Positions 15,459 through 25,232 of a stretch of DNA of 64,000 nt are shown piece by piece. The stretch comes from UMGS1696 sp964621755 (GTDB lineage: Bacteria; Bacillota; Clostridia; Oscillospirales; CAG-272): NCBI GenBank assembly GCA_964621755.1, contig CAZUPI010000011.1:6374-70373 (forward strand), read 5' to 3'. Below the pieces are notes generated by a model, which saw only the letters and a program-made list of their open reading frames with translations, did no database searches and was not told the DNA's origin. Numbering within the stretch: the stretch's first letter is position 1; each line of letters opens with the position of its first letter. A program made the translations under genes and the position numbers.

Positions 15459-15884
15459 TCATGCGGCAAACAGATTTTCAAAAAACACGACATCGACACC
15501 TGCAGTCATCGCCTCATAGAGATACTCCCCGATAATATACTCCGATTTAGACAGCACGTACACCGTTGTCTCCCCATCGGTTGTATAGAATGTGACTGTA
15601 AACAAGGGACCGTAATCTGCTGCTCCCGTCTTTTCACGTATGCACTGGATTCCCTCGAACTGCATCCGAATTATGTCATGTGTCACGCCATCTGTAAACT
15701 CTACAGTATTCCCACTCGCGCAGTCCGTCACGCTGATTTTTTCGACATAAGGATACTGCGTCGTAACGTCCATCAGCTCGGGAATATAATCGTCAAGCAC
15801 ATACAGTCCGGGCGTCTTTCTGCACCCGCCAAGGCACATCACAACGCACACGCAAACCAAAATCATGGCAAGGTTTTTTTTCAT
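15459..15884 (-). CDS. Small lipoprotein of unknown function
   Basis: This 141-residue protein starts with a lipoprotein signal peptide (KKNLAMILVCVCVVMCLGGC): a Lys start, a hydrophobic core and a lipobox LGGC, with lipidation at Cys21. The mature part is beta-rich (VTFYTTDGETTVYVLSKSEYIIGEYLYEAM), and nothing in it is recognised. GGGGG stands before the ATG. It is expected to be anchored on the outer face of the cytoplasmic membrane. It is divergent from polA. Confidence 0.75.
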   Translation of the reverse strand: MKKNLAMILVCVCVVMCLGGCRKTPGLYVLDDYIPELMDVTTQYPYVEKISVTDCASGNTVEFTDGVTHDIIRMQFEGIQCIREKTGAADYGPLFTVTFYTTDGETTVYVLSKSEYIIGEYLYEAMTAGVDVVFFENLFAA

Positions 15885-15968
15885 TCTATTCCCCCACTTT
15901 TATTTTTATTCTACAAACATTATACAATACTCTGCTCCTCAATGCAAGATAATTTTTATAAAAAATCG

Positions 15969-15997
15969 TTTAAATCCATTAAGGTTTATGATATAAT
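15969..15997 (+). promoter_or_regulatory. Probable promoter of polA
   Basis: TATAAT (15992-15997) with a weak -35 TTTAAA (15969-15974) at 17 bases. It is 45 bases upstream of the polA start. Confidence 0.6.
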
Positions 15998-16042
15998 TGT
16001 AATACATATCTCCTCTCCAAATATACACCCAAAGGACATAAT

Positions 16043-18556
16043 ATGAAAAAGTTTCTTATTCTTGACGGAAATAGTATTGTAAACCGTGCGTTTTATGGGA
16101 TTCGCCCTCTTTCAACGAAGGATGGGATTCCTACAAACGCGGTTTATGGATTTCTGACTATTATCAAAAAACACCTTGATGCGCTTCATCCGGATTATAT
16201 GGCGTGTGCGTTTGATGTACATCAACCGACATTTCGCCACTTATCATATGACGCATATAAGGGAAACCGAAAAGCAATGCCGGATGAGCTGAAAGTGCAG
16301 ATGCCGTATGCCAAGCGGGCGGTGGCGGCGCTCGGATTCAAAGTGATTGAGTGTCCCGGTTTTGAGGCAGACGATATTATCGGCACGTCGGCGGCTATGG
16401 CAGACAAGGATGGCGGGATTGAAACGTACATTCTGACTGGCGACCGCGATTCTCTTCAGCTCATCGACAAGACGACAACAGTGATTCTCGCAAAGACCAA
16501 AGAGGATGTATTTTTCAATGAGGTCAAGTTTGTGGAGGAGTACGGCATCACGCCTGCGCAGTTTATTGATGTAAAGGCGCTCATGGGTGACTCCTCAGAC
16601 AACATTCCCGGAGTTTCCGGAATTGGTGAGAAAACCGCGTTGAAGCTGATTCAGACCGCCGGAACCCTCGACGCGCTGTATGGCGACAGTGAAAACGGAT
16701 ATTTTCACCAGACCGCCGGAACGGTGAAAAAGCTGGACGCCGGACGCGAGTCTGCGTTTATATCGCGTGAGCTTGCGACCATCCGCCGTGATGCGCCGAT
16801 TTGTCCTGCAGACGAGCTGTTCTGCGAACGAAAGATGGACAAAGCCGCGCTAAACGAGCTGTTTGGAGAGCTTGAGTTTACCGGAATGGCAAAGAAATTC
16901 GGTACGGATGAGGTAGAAAAGCCCGCTGTGGACGCGGTCATAAAAGTCAGTGAAGTTGAAACAATTAGAGACATGCTATTTGAATCTCCTGTGGCGTTTG
17001 TGTATGACAGCGGTCTGGTAGCGGTCTGCACGGGAAGTGACGTCCTGCTCTGCCGCGGCGCTTCTGGGGATGAAGTGATATCTTTTGTGCGAGCGCACAA
17101 AATCATCTGTCATGATTTCAAGGGACTTCTCCGCTTGCTGCATATTGCGGGGGACGGTGTGGATTGTGTATACGACACCATGCTTGCTGCCTACCTATTG
17201 AATTCCGGCAGCGGAAAGTATAGTCTCGCGGCAGTGGCGGAAACGTACCTCAATATCAGCGATGTGAAGCCGGAAGAAGCGGTGTCCGCAGTGTACCGAA
17301 TTTATGAAGCGACCGCGCCCATGCTGGATGAGGTCGGAATGACTGCGCTGATGCGGGATATAGAAATTCCTCTGTCAGCCGTTCTTGCGTCCATGGAGGA
17401 AATTGGATTTAAGATTAATCCCGCCGGCATCAAAAAATACGCAGATGAGCTGCTGCTTGCAGAAAATGCACTTGCGGACGCTATCTGGATGCAAGCGGGG
17501 CACCAGTTCAACATCAATTCTCCCAAGCAGCTGGGTGAGGTTTTATTTGAAGAAATCGGTCTTCCATCCGGGAAGAAAACAAAAACCGGGTACTCGACAG
17601 ACGCGGAGACTCTGGAGGAGCTGCGTCCCTATCATACAATCATTTCGGACATTCTGCTGTACCGTCAGACGGCAAAACTGCGCGGAACCTATGGAGAACC
17701 GCTGATTGCATTTGCAGATGAACGCGGACGCATTCACACAAAGTTGAATCAAGTCGGAACTGCGACGGGACGGCTGGCATCAAGCGACCCGAATCTACAA
17801 AACATTCCGGTTCGCGCGGACATGGGACGTGAACTGCGGAAGTATTTCATCGCGGAAGATGGGTACGTCCTGGTTGACGCGGACTATTCACAAATTGAGC
17901 TCCGCCTCCTCGCGGCTTTATCCGGCGACAAAAACATGAGTGAGGCATTTATCAACGGGTATGACATCCACACCGCGGTCGCGGCACAGGTATTTGGTGT
18001 TGAGGAGGACGAAGTCACACCGGAACTGCGCCGTCGTGCGAAAGCGGTAAACTTTGGTATTGTATATGGTATTGGAGAATTCTCGCTCTCGAAGGACCTC
18101 GGCATCACCCGACGTCAAGCGAAAGAATACATTGACAACTATCTCCAGACGTATTACGGTGTAGACGCATACCTAAAGGAGACAATTGAGGCAGCGAAAC
18201 GCGACGGGTTTACGACTACCCTGTTTGGACGGCGCAGATACATTCCAGAACTGAAATCGACGAACCGGAATCTGCGTGCGTTCGGTGAACGAGTTGCGAT
18301 GAACAGCCCGATACAAGGTACTGCGGCAGACGTCATCAAAATTGCGATGATTCATGTATGTCAGGCTTTAAAGGAATCCGGCATTGACGCACGTCTCATC
18401 ATGCAAGTTCACGACGAACTGATAGTTGAGGCACGCGAAGACTGCGCCGACAAAGCAGCTGAGATTCTCATCCGCGAAATGGAGCGCGCGGTAGAAGTCT
18501 CTGTTCCTCTGACCGCCGACTGCGGTATGGGGGTAAGCTGGTATGAGGCAAAGTGA
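16043..18556 (+). CDS. polA: DNA polymerase I
   Basis: PolA (837 residues) fills gaps in repair and removes RNA primers. The 5'-3' exonuclease domain (1-290) has LILDGNSIVNRAFYGI, CPGFEADDIIGT and LTGDRDSLQLID. The middle 3'-5' exonuclease-like domain (about 300-430) lacks the catalytic DxE pair: the region reads VAFVYDSGLVAVCTG where acidic residues would stand. Proofreading is therefore probably absent, as in other Firmicute PolA proteins. The polymerase domain carries motif A DYSQIELRLLAALSGD, the O-helix RRRAKAVNFGIVYGIG and motif C VHDELIVEAR. CAAAGGACATAAT precedes the ATG. It ends at a strong terminator shared with the convergent GH5 gene. Confidence 0.97.
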   Translation: MKKFLILDGNSIVNRAFYGIRPLSTKDGIPTNAVYGFLTIIKKHLDALHPDYMACAFDVHQPTFRHLSYDAYKGNRKAMPDELKVQMPYAKRAVAALGFKVIECPGFEADDIIGTSAAMADKDGGIETYILTGDRDSLQLIDKTTTVILAKTKEDVFFNEVKFVEEYGITPAQFIDVKALMGDSSDNIPGVSGIGEKTALKLIQTAGTLDALYGDSENGYFHQTAGTVKKLDAGRESAFISRELATIRRDAPICPADELFCERKMDKAALNELFGELEFTGMAKKFGTDEVEKPAVDAVIKVSEVETIRDMLFESPVAFVYDSGLVAVCTGSDVLLCRGASGDEVISFVRAHKIICHDFKGLLRLLHIAGDGVDCVYDTMLAAYLLNSGSGKYSLAAVAETYLNISDVKPEEAVSAVYRIYEATAPMLDEVGMTALMRDIEIPLSAVLASMEEIGFKINPAGIKKYADELLLAENALADAIWMQAGHQFNINSPKQLGEVLFEEIGLPSGKKTKTGYSTDAETLEELRPYHTIISDILLYRQTAKLRGTYGEPLIAFADERGRIHTKLNQVGTATGRLASSDPNLQNIPVRADMGRELRKYFIAEDGYVLVDADYSQIELRLLAALSGDKNMSEAFINGYDIHTAVAAQVFGVEEDEVTPELRRRAKAVNFGIVYGIGEFSLSKDLGITRRQAKEYIDNYLQTYYGVDAYLKETIEAAKRDGFTTTLFGRRRYIPELKSTNRNLRAFGERVAMNSPIQGTAADVIKIAMIHVCQALKESGIDARLIMQVHDELIVEAREDCADKAAEILIREMERAVEVSVPLTADCGMGVSWYEAK

Positions 18557-18674
18557 GGTTTTTATAGGTATTCTTCCCCCGAGGTTTCTTAGACTTCCAG
18601 CGCTTTTTGAAATAAGTTTGAGTTCGGTATGGTAAATTCGTATCGCTACTTGATAAGTCATCATAAATAAAGTA

Positions 18675-18710
18675 AAAAACGGTGGGGTAAATCAATCCCG
18701 CCGTTTTTTT
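18675..18710. terminator. Convergent terminator between polA and the GH5 gene
   Basis: AAAAAACGGTGGG pairs with CCCGCCGTTTTTT around a short loop (one G-T pair), with A-rich and T-rich flanks on either side. It can serve both genes. Confidence 0.85.
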
Positions 18711-18719
18711 GCTGTTTGA

Positions 18720-19742
18720 TTACTTTCGTGCAATCGCCTTTACCATACGCATATCGTGCACTTCATTCTTTTTGTCGGTAATTTTGGCGAAACCGCGATA
18801 ACTCCACACTGCTCTGCCGATGCCGTATTCAAGACAAAGGTCAGCGACGTCCTGATACCAGCGCACAGCGGAATCGTCATCAGCGTTTGCAATTGCGCCG
18901 TACTCTCCAAGGTACAAAGGTCTGTGATTCTTTGCGATGAACTCCGCAGCCGGCTCAAAGATATGCCGGAGGTAGTCCTTGCCGATTGTCATACCGCGAC
19001 CCATATGTTCGGGGACCCATCCGTTATAGAACGCGAGGTGGTCGTCAAAATTGAAAGGATACGTAACCGGTTTGGTATACTTGACGTGATTGGGTATCCA
19101 GCTTGCGCGCTGATGAGAAAAGATAAAGGGCTCGTACATATGAAAGGTATACACAATATTGGGGTTATCAGTCACATAAAGATTTTTCAGCTCGTTTACC
19201 GAATTCCACTTATTTCCGCCCACAACCACCTTGCGTTCCGGTGTTATTTCGTGAATAACGGCGGCAGTCTCCTGCCAGAGCGTGTTCCACGGATCAGAAT
19301 TCTCCCATACGAGCTCGTTCAGCAGCTCAAAACGCAGATTTTCCCCCTCATCTGCATAGCGGTGTGCAAAATTTTTCCAGATATTGATATAACGGGTCTT
19401 ACTTTCTGCATTTGTAAACAAATCGTTCTTTTCGCCATTTCCGAAGAAAAATCCAGGCGCATGATGCAAATCCAGCACCACATTCAATCCATATTTTTTT
19501 GCCCACGCCACAGTATTGTCGACATATTTCAGCCCATCCTCCAGATAAACTCCCGGCTTATCATCCTTTTCAAAAATGAAATAATCGACAGGCAGTCTCA
19601 CATGGTCGATACCCCATTCTGCCATTCGCGCAAAATCCGGCTCGGTGATATAAGTATCCCAATGCTCTGCCCCTTGTGTCCCATACTGCGAAATCCAATG
19701 TCCAAGGTTACACCCTGCCATATAGCCTTGCATCGTATACAT
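18720..19742 (-). CDS. Glycoside hydrolase family 5, probably cytoplasmic
   Basis: This 340-residue GH5 TIM barrel is an endo- or exo-beta-glucanase type. The start is CNLGHWISQYG. HVRLPVDYFIF and VVLDLHHAPG are conserved strands. The acid/base Glu is in FELLNELVWEN and the nucleophile Glu in LYLGEYGAIAN; NIVYTFHMYEPFIFSHQ carries the substrate-side His and Tyr. No signal peptide is present, so it should act on short oligosaccharides inside the cell. GGAGG is 6 bases before the ATG. It lies just downstream of the GH36-like gene in the same direction and probably belongs to its transcript. The exact linkage cannot be given. Confidence 0.9.
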   Translation of the reverse strand: MYTMQGYMAGCNLGHWISQYGTQGAEHWDTYITEPDFARMAEWGIDHVRLPVDYFIFEKDDKPGVYLEDGLKYVDNTVAWAKKYGLNVVLDLHHAPGFFFGNGEKNDLFTNAESKTRYINIWKNFAHRYADEGENLRFELLNELVWENSDPWNTLWQETAAVIHEITPERKVVVGGNKWNSVNELKNLYVTDNPNIVYTFHMYEPFIFSHQRASWIPNHVKYTKPVTYPFNFDDHLAFYNGWVPEHMGRGMTIGKDYLRHIFEPAAEFIAKNHRPLYLGEYGAIANADDDSAVRWYQDVADLCLEYGIGRAVWSYRGFAKITDKKNEVHDMRMVKAIARK

Positions 19743-19818
19743 AATTTTCCTCCTATATTGTTTTTGATTATTTCTTATTCATCTATCACACCATAGTGGG
19801 ATTTTGAACATGTCTTCT

Positions 19819-21510
19819 TCATTCCCCTTCATACATCCCGTCAATCCGAGCGGTGTATTCTTGCCAGACAGCGGAGAGGGCTTCCAGGTCGTCCTTGTTG
19901 AAACCGAACGATGGGAGAGGTGTCACACAGTAAAGGTCCGGAATACCGGTCTGCGGCTGTTTGAGAAGCCATCTCATGGTGTCACGGCGGGTATTAAAGC
20001 CGGCATTGTCGGTGTCAAGCAGAGTCCCCGGCATAGCGATGCGGTACATTTTCGCTCGGAATTCGAGATCTTCACCGCAGAATCGGTTCGCACCGTCGTA
20101 GTCGTGGAGTCGCCCCTGGTCACAGAGATGTGCAAAATAGGGGTGGCATGGGCTGCAATTGATGATGGCATACGGTTTGATTTTCTTAGCAGTAGTGTAA
20201 ATGTGCTCCATAAACTCGTACAGCAGTTCTACGCCATACTTTCCCGAATAGGTCTTCATCTCGCGCCCGATGGGGTTCTGGAACGCATAGTCAATTTTGA
20301 TGCCATCGCAGTCGTAGCAGCCTTCGTCAGACGAAAAAATTCTGTACAACGCCTCGTCGAGAACTTTGAGAAATTCTGGGTGAGATGGGTCAACACGCTT
20401 TCCGCTCCGCTCGGTTGTTACACACGCTTCGTCGCACAAGCCGTCCGGGTCGAATACTTTGAACCACAACATGGTGTGGATTCCTTCCGCGTGACGCCGG
20501 TCCACAAAGGCACGCATATCTGGGAATTTACTCGGATTTGCCTCGTCAATGGCATAATGTGTCTGCCATTTGTCGTCAATAATCAGACAACGAGGGTACA
20601 GACCAGCCTCGTGCATCCGCTTTACATAGTCCTCGTATATCTCCTCACATGCAAGGTCAACCGGTCCGATGATTTTGTCGTAATAGCGTGCGAACTGTTC
20701 AATCCAGCCGCAAGCCATAGGTCCGTGCCAAAATTTCGGCGGGACTTCCTGTTTTTTTACTTTGGCGATACCGGACGCAAAATAGTAGTCCGTGTACCTC
20801 TTCATAGCGTCGAACTCATCGTCCGCACCGTAGCCCACGATATGCGGCGCGGTCCATTCGCCATCCACAACGGTGTGTCCGTCTTGGTCTGTCGAAAGGA
20901 AGAAGGTACTACGCCAGTTGTGTGTGGGAACAGGGTTATATGTGAACGAATGGAAGTTGTGTTCTCCACGCTCTGCCGCCAGACCGAGCGCAAGCTGACG
21001 TGCGAGTCCCTCACACCGGAATGCGTAGCAAAACATCGGCGGAACCATCAGCACAGACCAACGGTAGCATTTTTCGGATGCCTTGAAGTAGTAGTCCTCC
21101 CGATTGTACCACGAAATGCACGGATTGAACCCCCACTGAAACTCGTAGTCGCTGCCGTGCCCGGGTTTTGAGGCGTCTCCTGTGAAATACTCCACACCAT
21201 CGACTTTGCCATGTCCCTTGACCTTTACCTTATAGAGAAAGCGGAGCGGCGTGCATTCGAGGGTGTACGTCTTCTCCTCCCACAGCGAGCTTTTGTTTTT
21301 CCATGTAAACAGCTTGTTTCCGTTTACTTCGCTGACATCCACAAGCGTGGGAATTTCAGGTTCCTCGTCGCGAATGGTCTTGAGGTCGTCTCCCATTTGG
21401 TGAACAGCAGAACGAACATCCAGTCCCGCCACTGCACAACCATCCAGAATAATGTTGATTTTGCCCTTTTCGATTTCGAGCTCATATGTCAGTTTTTTTA
21501 CTGTATACAT
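19819..21510 (-). CDS. GH36-like (clan GH-D) glycosidase
   Basis: This 563-residue protein has a beta-rich first half and a TIM-barrel second half resembling the alpha-galactosidase/GH36 superfamily. Barrel marks are RCLIIDDKWQTHYAI, HTMLWFKVFDPDG, DCDGIKIDYAFQNP (Asp in the nucleophile position) and the final LHDYDGANRFCGEDLEFR with the likely acid/base Asp. No signal peptide is seen. GGGAG lies 7-8 bases before the ATG at 21510, so the eight codons upstream are not used. It is upstream of the GH5 gene with a 76-base gap, and the two probably cooperate on the same plant or host glycan fragments. Assignment to a precise CAZy family needs a profile search. Confidence 0.75.
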   Translation of the reverse strand: MYTVKKLTYELEIEKGKINIILDGCAVAGLDVRSAVHQMGDDLKTIRDEEPEIPTLVDVSEVNGNKLFTWKNKSSLWEEKTYTLECTPLRFLYKVKVKGHGKVDGVEYFTGDASKPGHGSDYEFQWGFNPCISWYNREDYYFKASEKCYRWSVLMVPPMFCYAFRCEGLARQLALGLAAERGEHNFHSFTYNPVPTHNWRSTFFLSTDQDGHTVVDGEWTAPHIVGYGADDEFDAMKRYTDYYFASGIAKVKKQEVPPKFWHGPMACGWIEQFARYYDKIIGPVDLACEEIYEDYVKRMHEAGLYPRCLIIDDKWQTHYAIDEANPSKFPDMRAFVDRRHAEGIHTMLWFKVFDPDGLCDEACVTTERSGKRVDPSHPEFLKVLDEALYRIFSSDEGCYDCDGIKIDYAFQNPIGREMKTYSGKYGVELLYEFMEHIYTTAKKIKPYAIINCSPCHPYFAHLCDQGRLHDYDGANRFCGEDLEFRAKMYRIAMPGTLLDTDNAGFNTRRDTMRWLLKQPQTGIPDLYCVTPLPSFGFNKDDLEALSAVWQEYTARIDGMYEGE

Positions 21511-21521
21511 ATCTATCTCCC

Positions 21522-21550
21522 TTGAAGTTTTCACATAAATATGGTATAAT
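21522..21550 (+). promoter_or_regulatory. Promoter of the ABC exporter pair
   Basis: TTGAAG (21522-21527), 17 bases, TATAAT (21545-21550). The start of transcription near 21557 almost coincides with the first in-frame ATG at 21559. This argues that the real translation start lies downstream. Confidence 0.75.
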
Positions 21551-21666
21551 TTGCTTCAGTGAAATTATATCTTATTTTTTGTGGGATTAAAATTAGCAAA
21601 CACCACAAAATAACAGATATTTTTTTATGCAGTTTCACAATTCTGGGAAAGGTTGCGTCTCCATAT

Positions 21667-23391
21667 TTGAAAAATTTGTTCAAGTTCCTCAAATCGTATA
21701 CGACCGAGGCGATTCTCGGACCGCTTTTTAAATTGCTCGAAGCTATGTTTGAACTGTTCGTCCCTCTCGTAGTCGCCGATATTATTGATAACGGCATCGC
21801 CTACGGAAGCAATTCCTATATTATAAGAAAATCTCTCCTGCTGGTCGCTTTGGGCGTTATCGGCCTCGTTTGTTCCATCACCGCACAGTATTTTGCGGCC
21901 CGGGCAGCTGTCGGATGCTCATGCGCTCTCCGGCGCGCACTGTTTGAGCACATTCAGAAGCTTTCATTCTCTGACATCGACCGCGCGGGAATTCCAACGC
22001 TCATCACCCGCCTGACCGGGGACATCAATCAGGTGCAGAACGGCGTCAACCTGTCTCTCAGGCTTCTTCTCCGTTCCCCGTTCGTGGTGTTCGGCGCGAT
22101 GATTATGGCGTTTACCCTAAACGCACGGGCAGCGCTGATTTTCCTGATAGTCATCGTGATTTTGTCAATTGTCGTATTCAGTATCATTCTCGGCTCCGTA
22201 CCGGCATACAAGCGAGTCCAGTCTGAGCTTGATTCTTTGACGGGTACGACCCGCGAAAATCTGTCCGGTGCAAGAGTCATCCGTGCGTTTCGTATGGAAG
22301 ACAGTGAAAGCGAGAAATTTGAAGAGCATAACACCGTTCTGAAAAAGCGCCAGCAATTCGCCGGACGCATCTCTGCGCTGATGAATCCAATGACGTTTGT
22401 CATTCTAAATCTTGGGATTATCGCCCTTCTCCGCACAGGGGGAAATCAGGTCATGACGGGCACCCTTCTGACGGGTGAGGTAGTTGCGCTATACAACTAC
22501 ATGAGCCAAATTCTGATTGAGCTTATTAAATTCGCCAATCTCATCATAAGCATAACAAAGTTCATTTCCTGCATGAACCGTATCGACGCGGTCCTCACGA
22601 CTGAACCGGACATGTCTTTTCCGCATGAACTTCCCACGACTGTTCCAAACAACGCACCGGTCATCGAATTCCGTTCCGTTTCTGTAAAATATACAGCAGG
22701 CGGCGACCCGGCTCTCTCTGAGATTTCGTTCCAAATCACACGTGGTCAGACTGTCGGCATCATCGGCGGCACAGGATGCGGTAAAACCACCCTTGTAGGG
22801 TTAATTCCGCGCTTCTACGACGCCGCGTCCGGTGAAGTGCTTATCGACGGAATCAACGTGCGAGATTATCCGGCGGACAAGCTGCGCACGAAGGTAGGAT
22901 ATGTTTTGCAAAAAGCGCTTCTGTTCAAGGGCTCCATCCGTGACAACCTCAAATACGGTAAAACGGATGCAAGCGACGCAGAAATAGAAGAAGCGGTAAA
23001 GGCAGCTCAAGCAGCAGACGTCATTGCTTCGAAAGAAGATGGACTCTCCTCCGAAGTAGAACAGGGCGGTCGAAACTTCTCAGGCGGGCAGAGGCAGCGT
23101 CTTACGATTGCACGCGCGCTTGTAAGAAAACCGGAAATTCTGATTCTCGACGACAGTGCGTCCGCACTTGATTTCGCAACAGACGCGGCTCTCCGAAAGG
23201 CCATCCGTTCGCTCCCCGAAAAGCCGACCACGCTTATCGTATCTCAGCGCACTGCGTCAATTATGGATGCAGATATGATTCTCGTTCTCGACGACGGCAA
23301 ACTTGTCAGCACCGGCAAGCACGCAGATTTGCTTGAAACCTGCGCGGTTTACCGTGAAATCTATGAATCCCAATACAAAAAGGAGGCGTAA
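21667..23391 (+). CDS. ABC exporter half-transporter, subunit A (degenerate site)
   Basis: This half-transporter has five to six membrane helices (residues 15-300) and a nucleotide-binding domain. The Walker A is IIGGTGCGKTTL, the signature is FSGGQRQRLTIARAL, and the Walker B is EILILDDSASALD. The catalytic Glu after Walker B is replaced by Asp, a mark of the degenerate site in heterodimeric exporters. Family members begin near LFKFLKSYTTEAILGPLFKL. I therefore place the start at a TTG at 21667 (GGGAAAGG 13 bases upstream); TTG at 21676 or the ATG at 21559 remain possible. It ends 3 bases before its partner. The cargo is unknown; drugs, lipids or peptides are typical. Confidence 0.85.
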   Translation: MKNLFKFLKSYTTEAILGPLFKLLEAMFELFVPLVVADIIDNGIAYGSNSYIIRKSLLLVALGVIGLVCSITAQYFAARAAVGCSCALRRALFEHIQKLSFSDIDRAGIPTLITRLTGDINQVQNGVNLSLRLLLRSPFVVFGAMIMAFTLNARAALIFLIVIVILSIVVFSIILGSVPAYKRVQSELDSLTGTTRENLSGARVIRAFRMEDSESEKFEEHNTVLKKRQQFAGRISALMNPMTFVILNLGIIALLRTGGNQVMTGTLLTGEVVALYNYMSQILIELIKFANLIISITKFISCMNRIDAVLTTEPDMSFPHELPTTVPNNAPVIEFRSVSVKYTAGGDPALSEISFQITRGQTVGIIGGTGCGKTTLVGLIPRFYDAASGEVLIDGINVRDYPADKLRTKVGYVLQKALLFKGSIRDNLKYGKTDASDAEIEEAVKAAQAADVIASKEDGLSSEVEQGGRNFSGGQRQRLTIARALVRKPEILILDDSASALDFATDAALRKAIRSLPEKPTTLIVSQRTASIMDADMILVLDDGKLVSTGKHADLLETCAVYREIYESQYKKEA

Positions 23392-23394
23392 ATC

Positions 23395-25155
23395 ATGAAA
23401 AAGAAAACAAAAATCAACAAACAAACATGGCTGCGCCTTGGTTCGTATCTGAAAAAGTACACTGCATTGATGATTCTCACAATTCTGCTGGCCGCCGGGG
23501 TGGTTGTGTTTACGCTGTACATTCCGATTCTCTGCGGTCGTGTGATAGACTGCATGATAGGCGTCGGCAGCGTGGATTTTGACGGTATCGCGGAAAACCT
23601 TATTAAAATTGCAATCTGCGCGTTTGCGTGTGGGATTGTGCAATGGGTGATGAATACGGTGAACAACCGTATTACCTATTCGGTCATTTGTGACGTACGG
23701 CGCGATGCTTTTGCGACACTCACACACCTGCCGCTGTCGTATATTGATACCCATCCGCACGGCGGGACAGTCAGCCGTGTCATTTCTGATGTCGACCAGT
23801 TCGCGGACGGTCTGCTTCTCGGATTTACGCAGCTTTTCTCCGGCGTGATGACAATAATCTGCACGCTCGTATTCATGCTGATAATTAACCCGATTATCAC
23901 AGCTGTCGTGGTTGTTTTGACTCCCTTGTCGCTGTTTGTGGCGTCATTTATTGCGAAAAAAACATACAGTATGTTCAAGCTGCGCTCCGAGACAAACGGT
24001 GAGCTGACCGCCTTTATCAACGAAGCAGTCGGCGGACAAATGGTCATCCGTGCATTTTCGCATGAGGACGAAACCCTCGCGGGATTTGACGAAATCAACG
24101 AAAGGCTAAAGAAATATTCCCTCCGCGCGATCTTCTTCTCGTCGATAACCAATCCCTCGACCCGATTCATCAACAACATTGTGTACGCGGCGGTTTGTCT
24201 CACCGGTGCGCTGGCAGCGGTAGCGGGCTCAATGACTGTCGGCGGACTGACGAGTTTTCTCGCATACGCGAACCAATATACGAAGCCGTTCAACGAAATC
24301 TCAGGCGTTGTGACCGAACTGCAAAACGCGCTGGCCTGCGCCGGTCGTATATTTGAGCTGATTGACGAACCCAGGTACACACCAGACAAGGACAACGCAC
24401 CCGCGCTCGAGAACGTAACCGGAAACGTCGCCCTCGAAAACGTAGACTTCTCGTACACTCCGGAACGCGAGTTGATAAAAAATCTGAATCTGCAAGCGAA
24501 AAAGGGAGAACGCGTGGCAATAGTGGGACCTACCGGATGTGGCAAGACCACCATCATCAATCTTCTGATGCGCTTCTATGAAATAGACGCAGGTTCGATA
24601 AAAATCGATGGTCACGACATCCGTGATGTCACGCGCAAGTCGCTCTGTGGGACATACGGAATGGTTTTACAGGACACATGGCTGATGCACGGAACCGTCC
24701 GTGACAACATCAAAATGGGACGCACCGCAACCGAGGAGGAAGTCATCGCGGCAGCAAAAGCGGCGCACGCACACAGCTTCATCCGACGCCTACCGAATGG
24801 TTACGACACTGTGGTAGACGACGATGGCGGCATGTTATCGGCAGGTCAGAGGCAGCTTTTGTGCATCGCGCGCGTCATGCTTGAAATTCCGCCGATGCTT
24901 ATTCTCGACGAAGCAACCTCATCCATCGACACTCGTACCGAGCTAAAAATCCAGCAAGCCTTCCAAACTCTCATGAAAGGACGTACGAGCTTCATCGTTG
25001 CGCACCGTCTTTCCACCATTAAGGAAGCAGATACTATTCTCGTCATGAAAGCCGGTAAAATCATCGAATCCGGCACCCATGATGCCCTCCTCGCCAAAGG
25101 CGGCTTCTACTCCACCCTTTGGCTCAGCCAATTCGATACTGCTGATGGAAAATAA
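23395..25155 (+). CDS. ABC exporter half-transporter, subunit B
   Basis: This 586-residue protein has an N-terminal six-helix membrane domain (to about residue 320) and a nucleotide-binding domain. The Walker A is IVGPTGCGKTTIINLL. The signature LSAGQRQLLCIARV has Ala in place of the first Gly. The Walker B is LILDEATSSID with the catalytic Glu present, followed by the switch His in IVAHRLSTI. It complements subunit A: the full ATP site joins this Walker B with the intact FSGGQ of the partner, and the weak site joins the partner's Asp-type Walker B with this LSAGQ. AGGAGG lies just before the ATG. It is closed by a terminator. Confidence 0.92.
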   Translation: MKKKTKINKQTWLRLGSYLKKYTALMILTILLAAGVVVFTLYIPILCGRVIDCMIGVGSVDFDGIAENLIKIAICAFACGIVQWVMNTVNNRITYSVICDVRRDAFATLTHLPLSYIDTHPHGGTVSRVISDVDQFADGLLLGFTQLFSGVMTIICTLVFMLIINPIITAVVVVLTPLSLFVASFIAKKTYSMFKLRSETNGELTAFINEAVGGQMVIRAFSHEDETLAGFDEINERLKKYSLRAIFFSSITNPSTRFINNIVYAAVCLTGALAAVAGSMTVGGLTSFLAYANQYTKPFNEISGVVTELQNALACAGRIFELIDEPRYTPDKDNAPALENVTGNVALENVDFSYTPERELIKNLNLQAKKGERVAIVGPTGCGKTTIINLLMRFYEIDAGSIKIDGHDIRDVTRKSLCGTYGMVLQDTWLMHGTVRDNIKMGRTATEEEVIAAAKAAHAHSFIRRLPNGYDTVVDDDGGMLSAGQRQLLCIARVMLEIPPMLILDEATSSIDTRTELKIQQAFQTLMKGRTSFIVAHRLSTIKEADTILVMKAGKIIESGTHDALLAKGGFYSTLWLSQFDTADGK

Positions 25156-25183
25156 GAGTCAGGGACAAAGAACAACAATGAAG

Positions 25184-25221
25184 AAAACCCCTTCAAAACT
25201 TTGCATTTTGAAGGGGTTTTT
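25184..25221. terminator. Bidirectional terminator
   Basis: AAAACCCCTTCAAAA and TTTTGAAGGGGTTTT form a 15-bp perfect stem around an eight-base loop. It lies between the exporter (plus) and the phosphodiesterase (minus). Confidence 0.9.
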
Positions 25222-25232
25222 AATGTGTTCTT

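Noticed and set aside
18368..18695. Small minus-strand frames at the polA end
   Set aside because: They overlap the polA C terminus and the terminator and have no independent coding signs.
19804..21171. A 455-codon plus-strand frame opposite the GH36-like gene
   Set aside because: The minus-strand product has a coherent glycosidase barrel and ribosome binding site; this one has neither.
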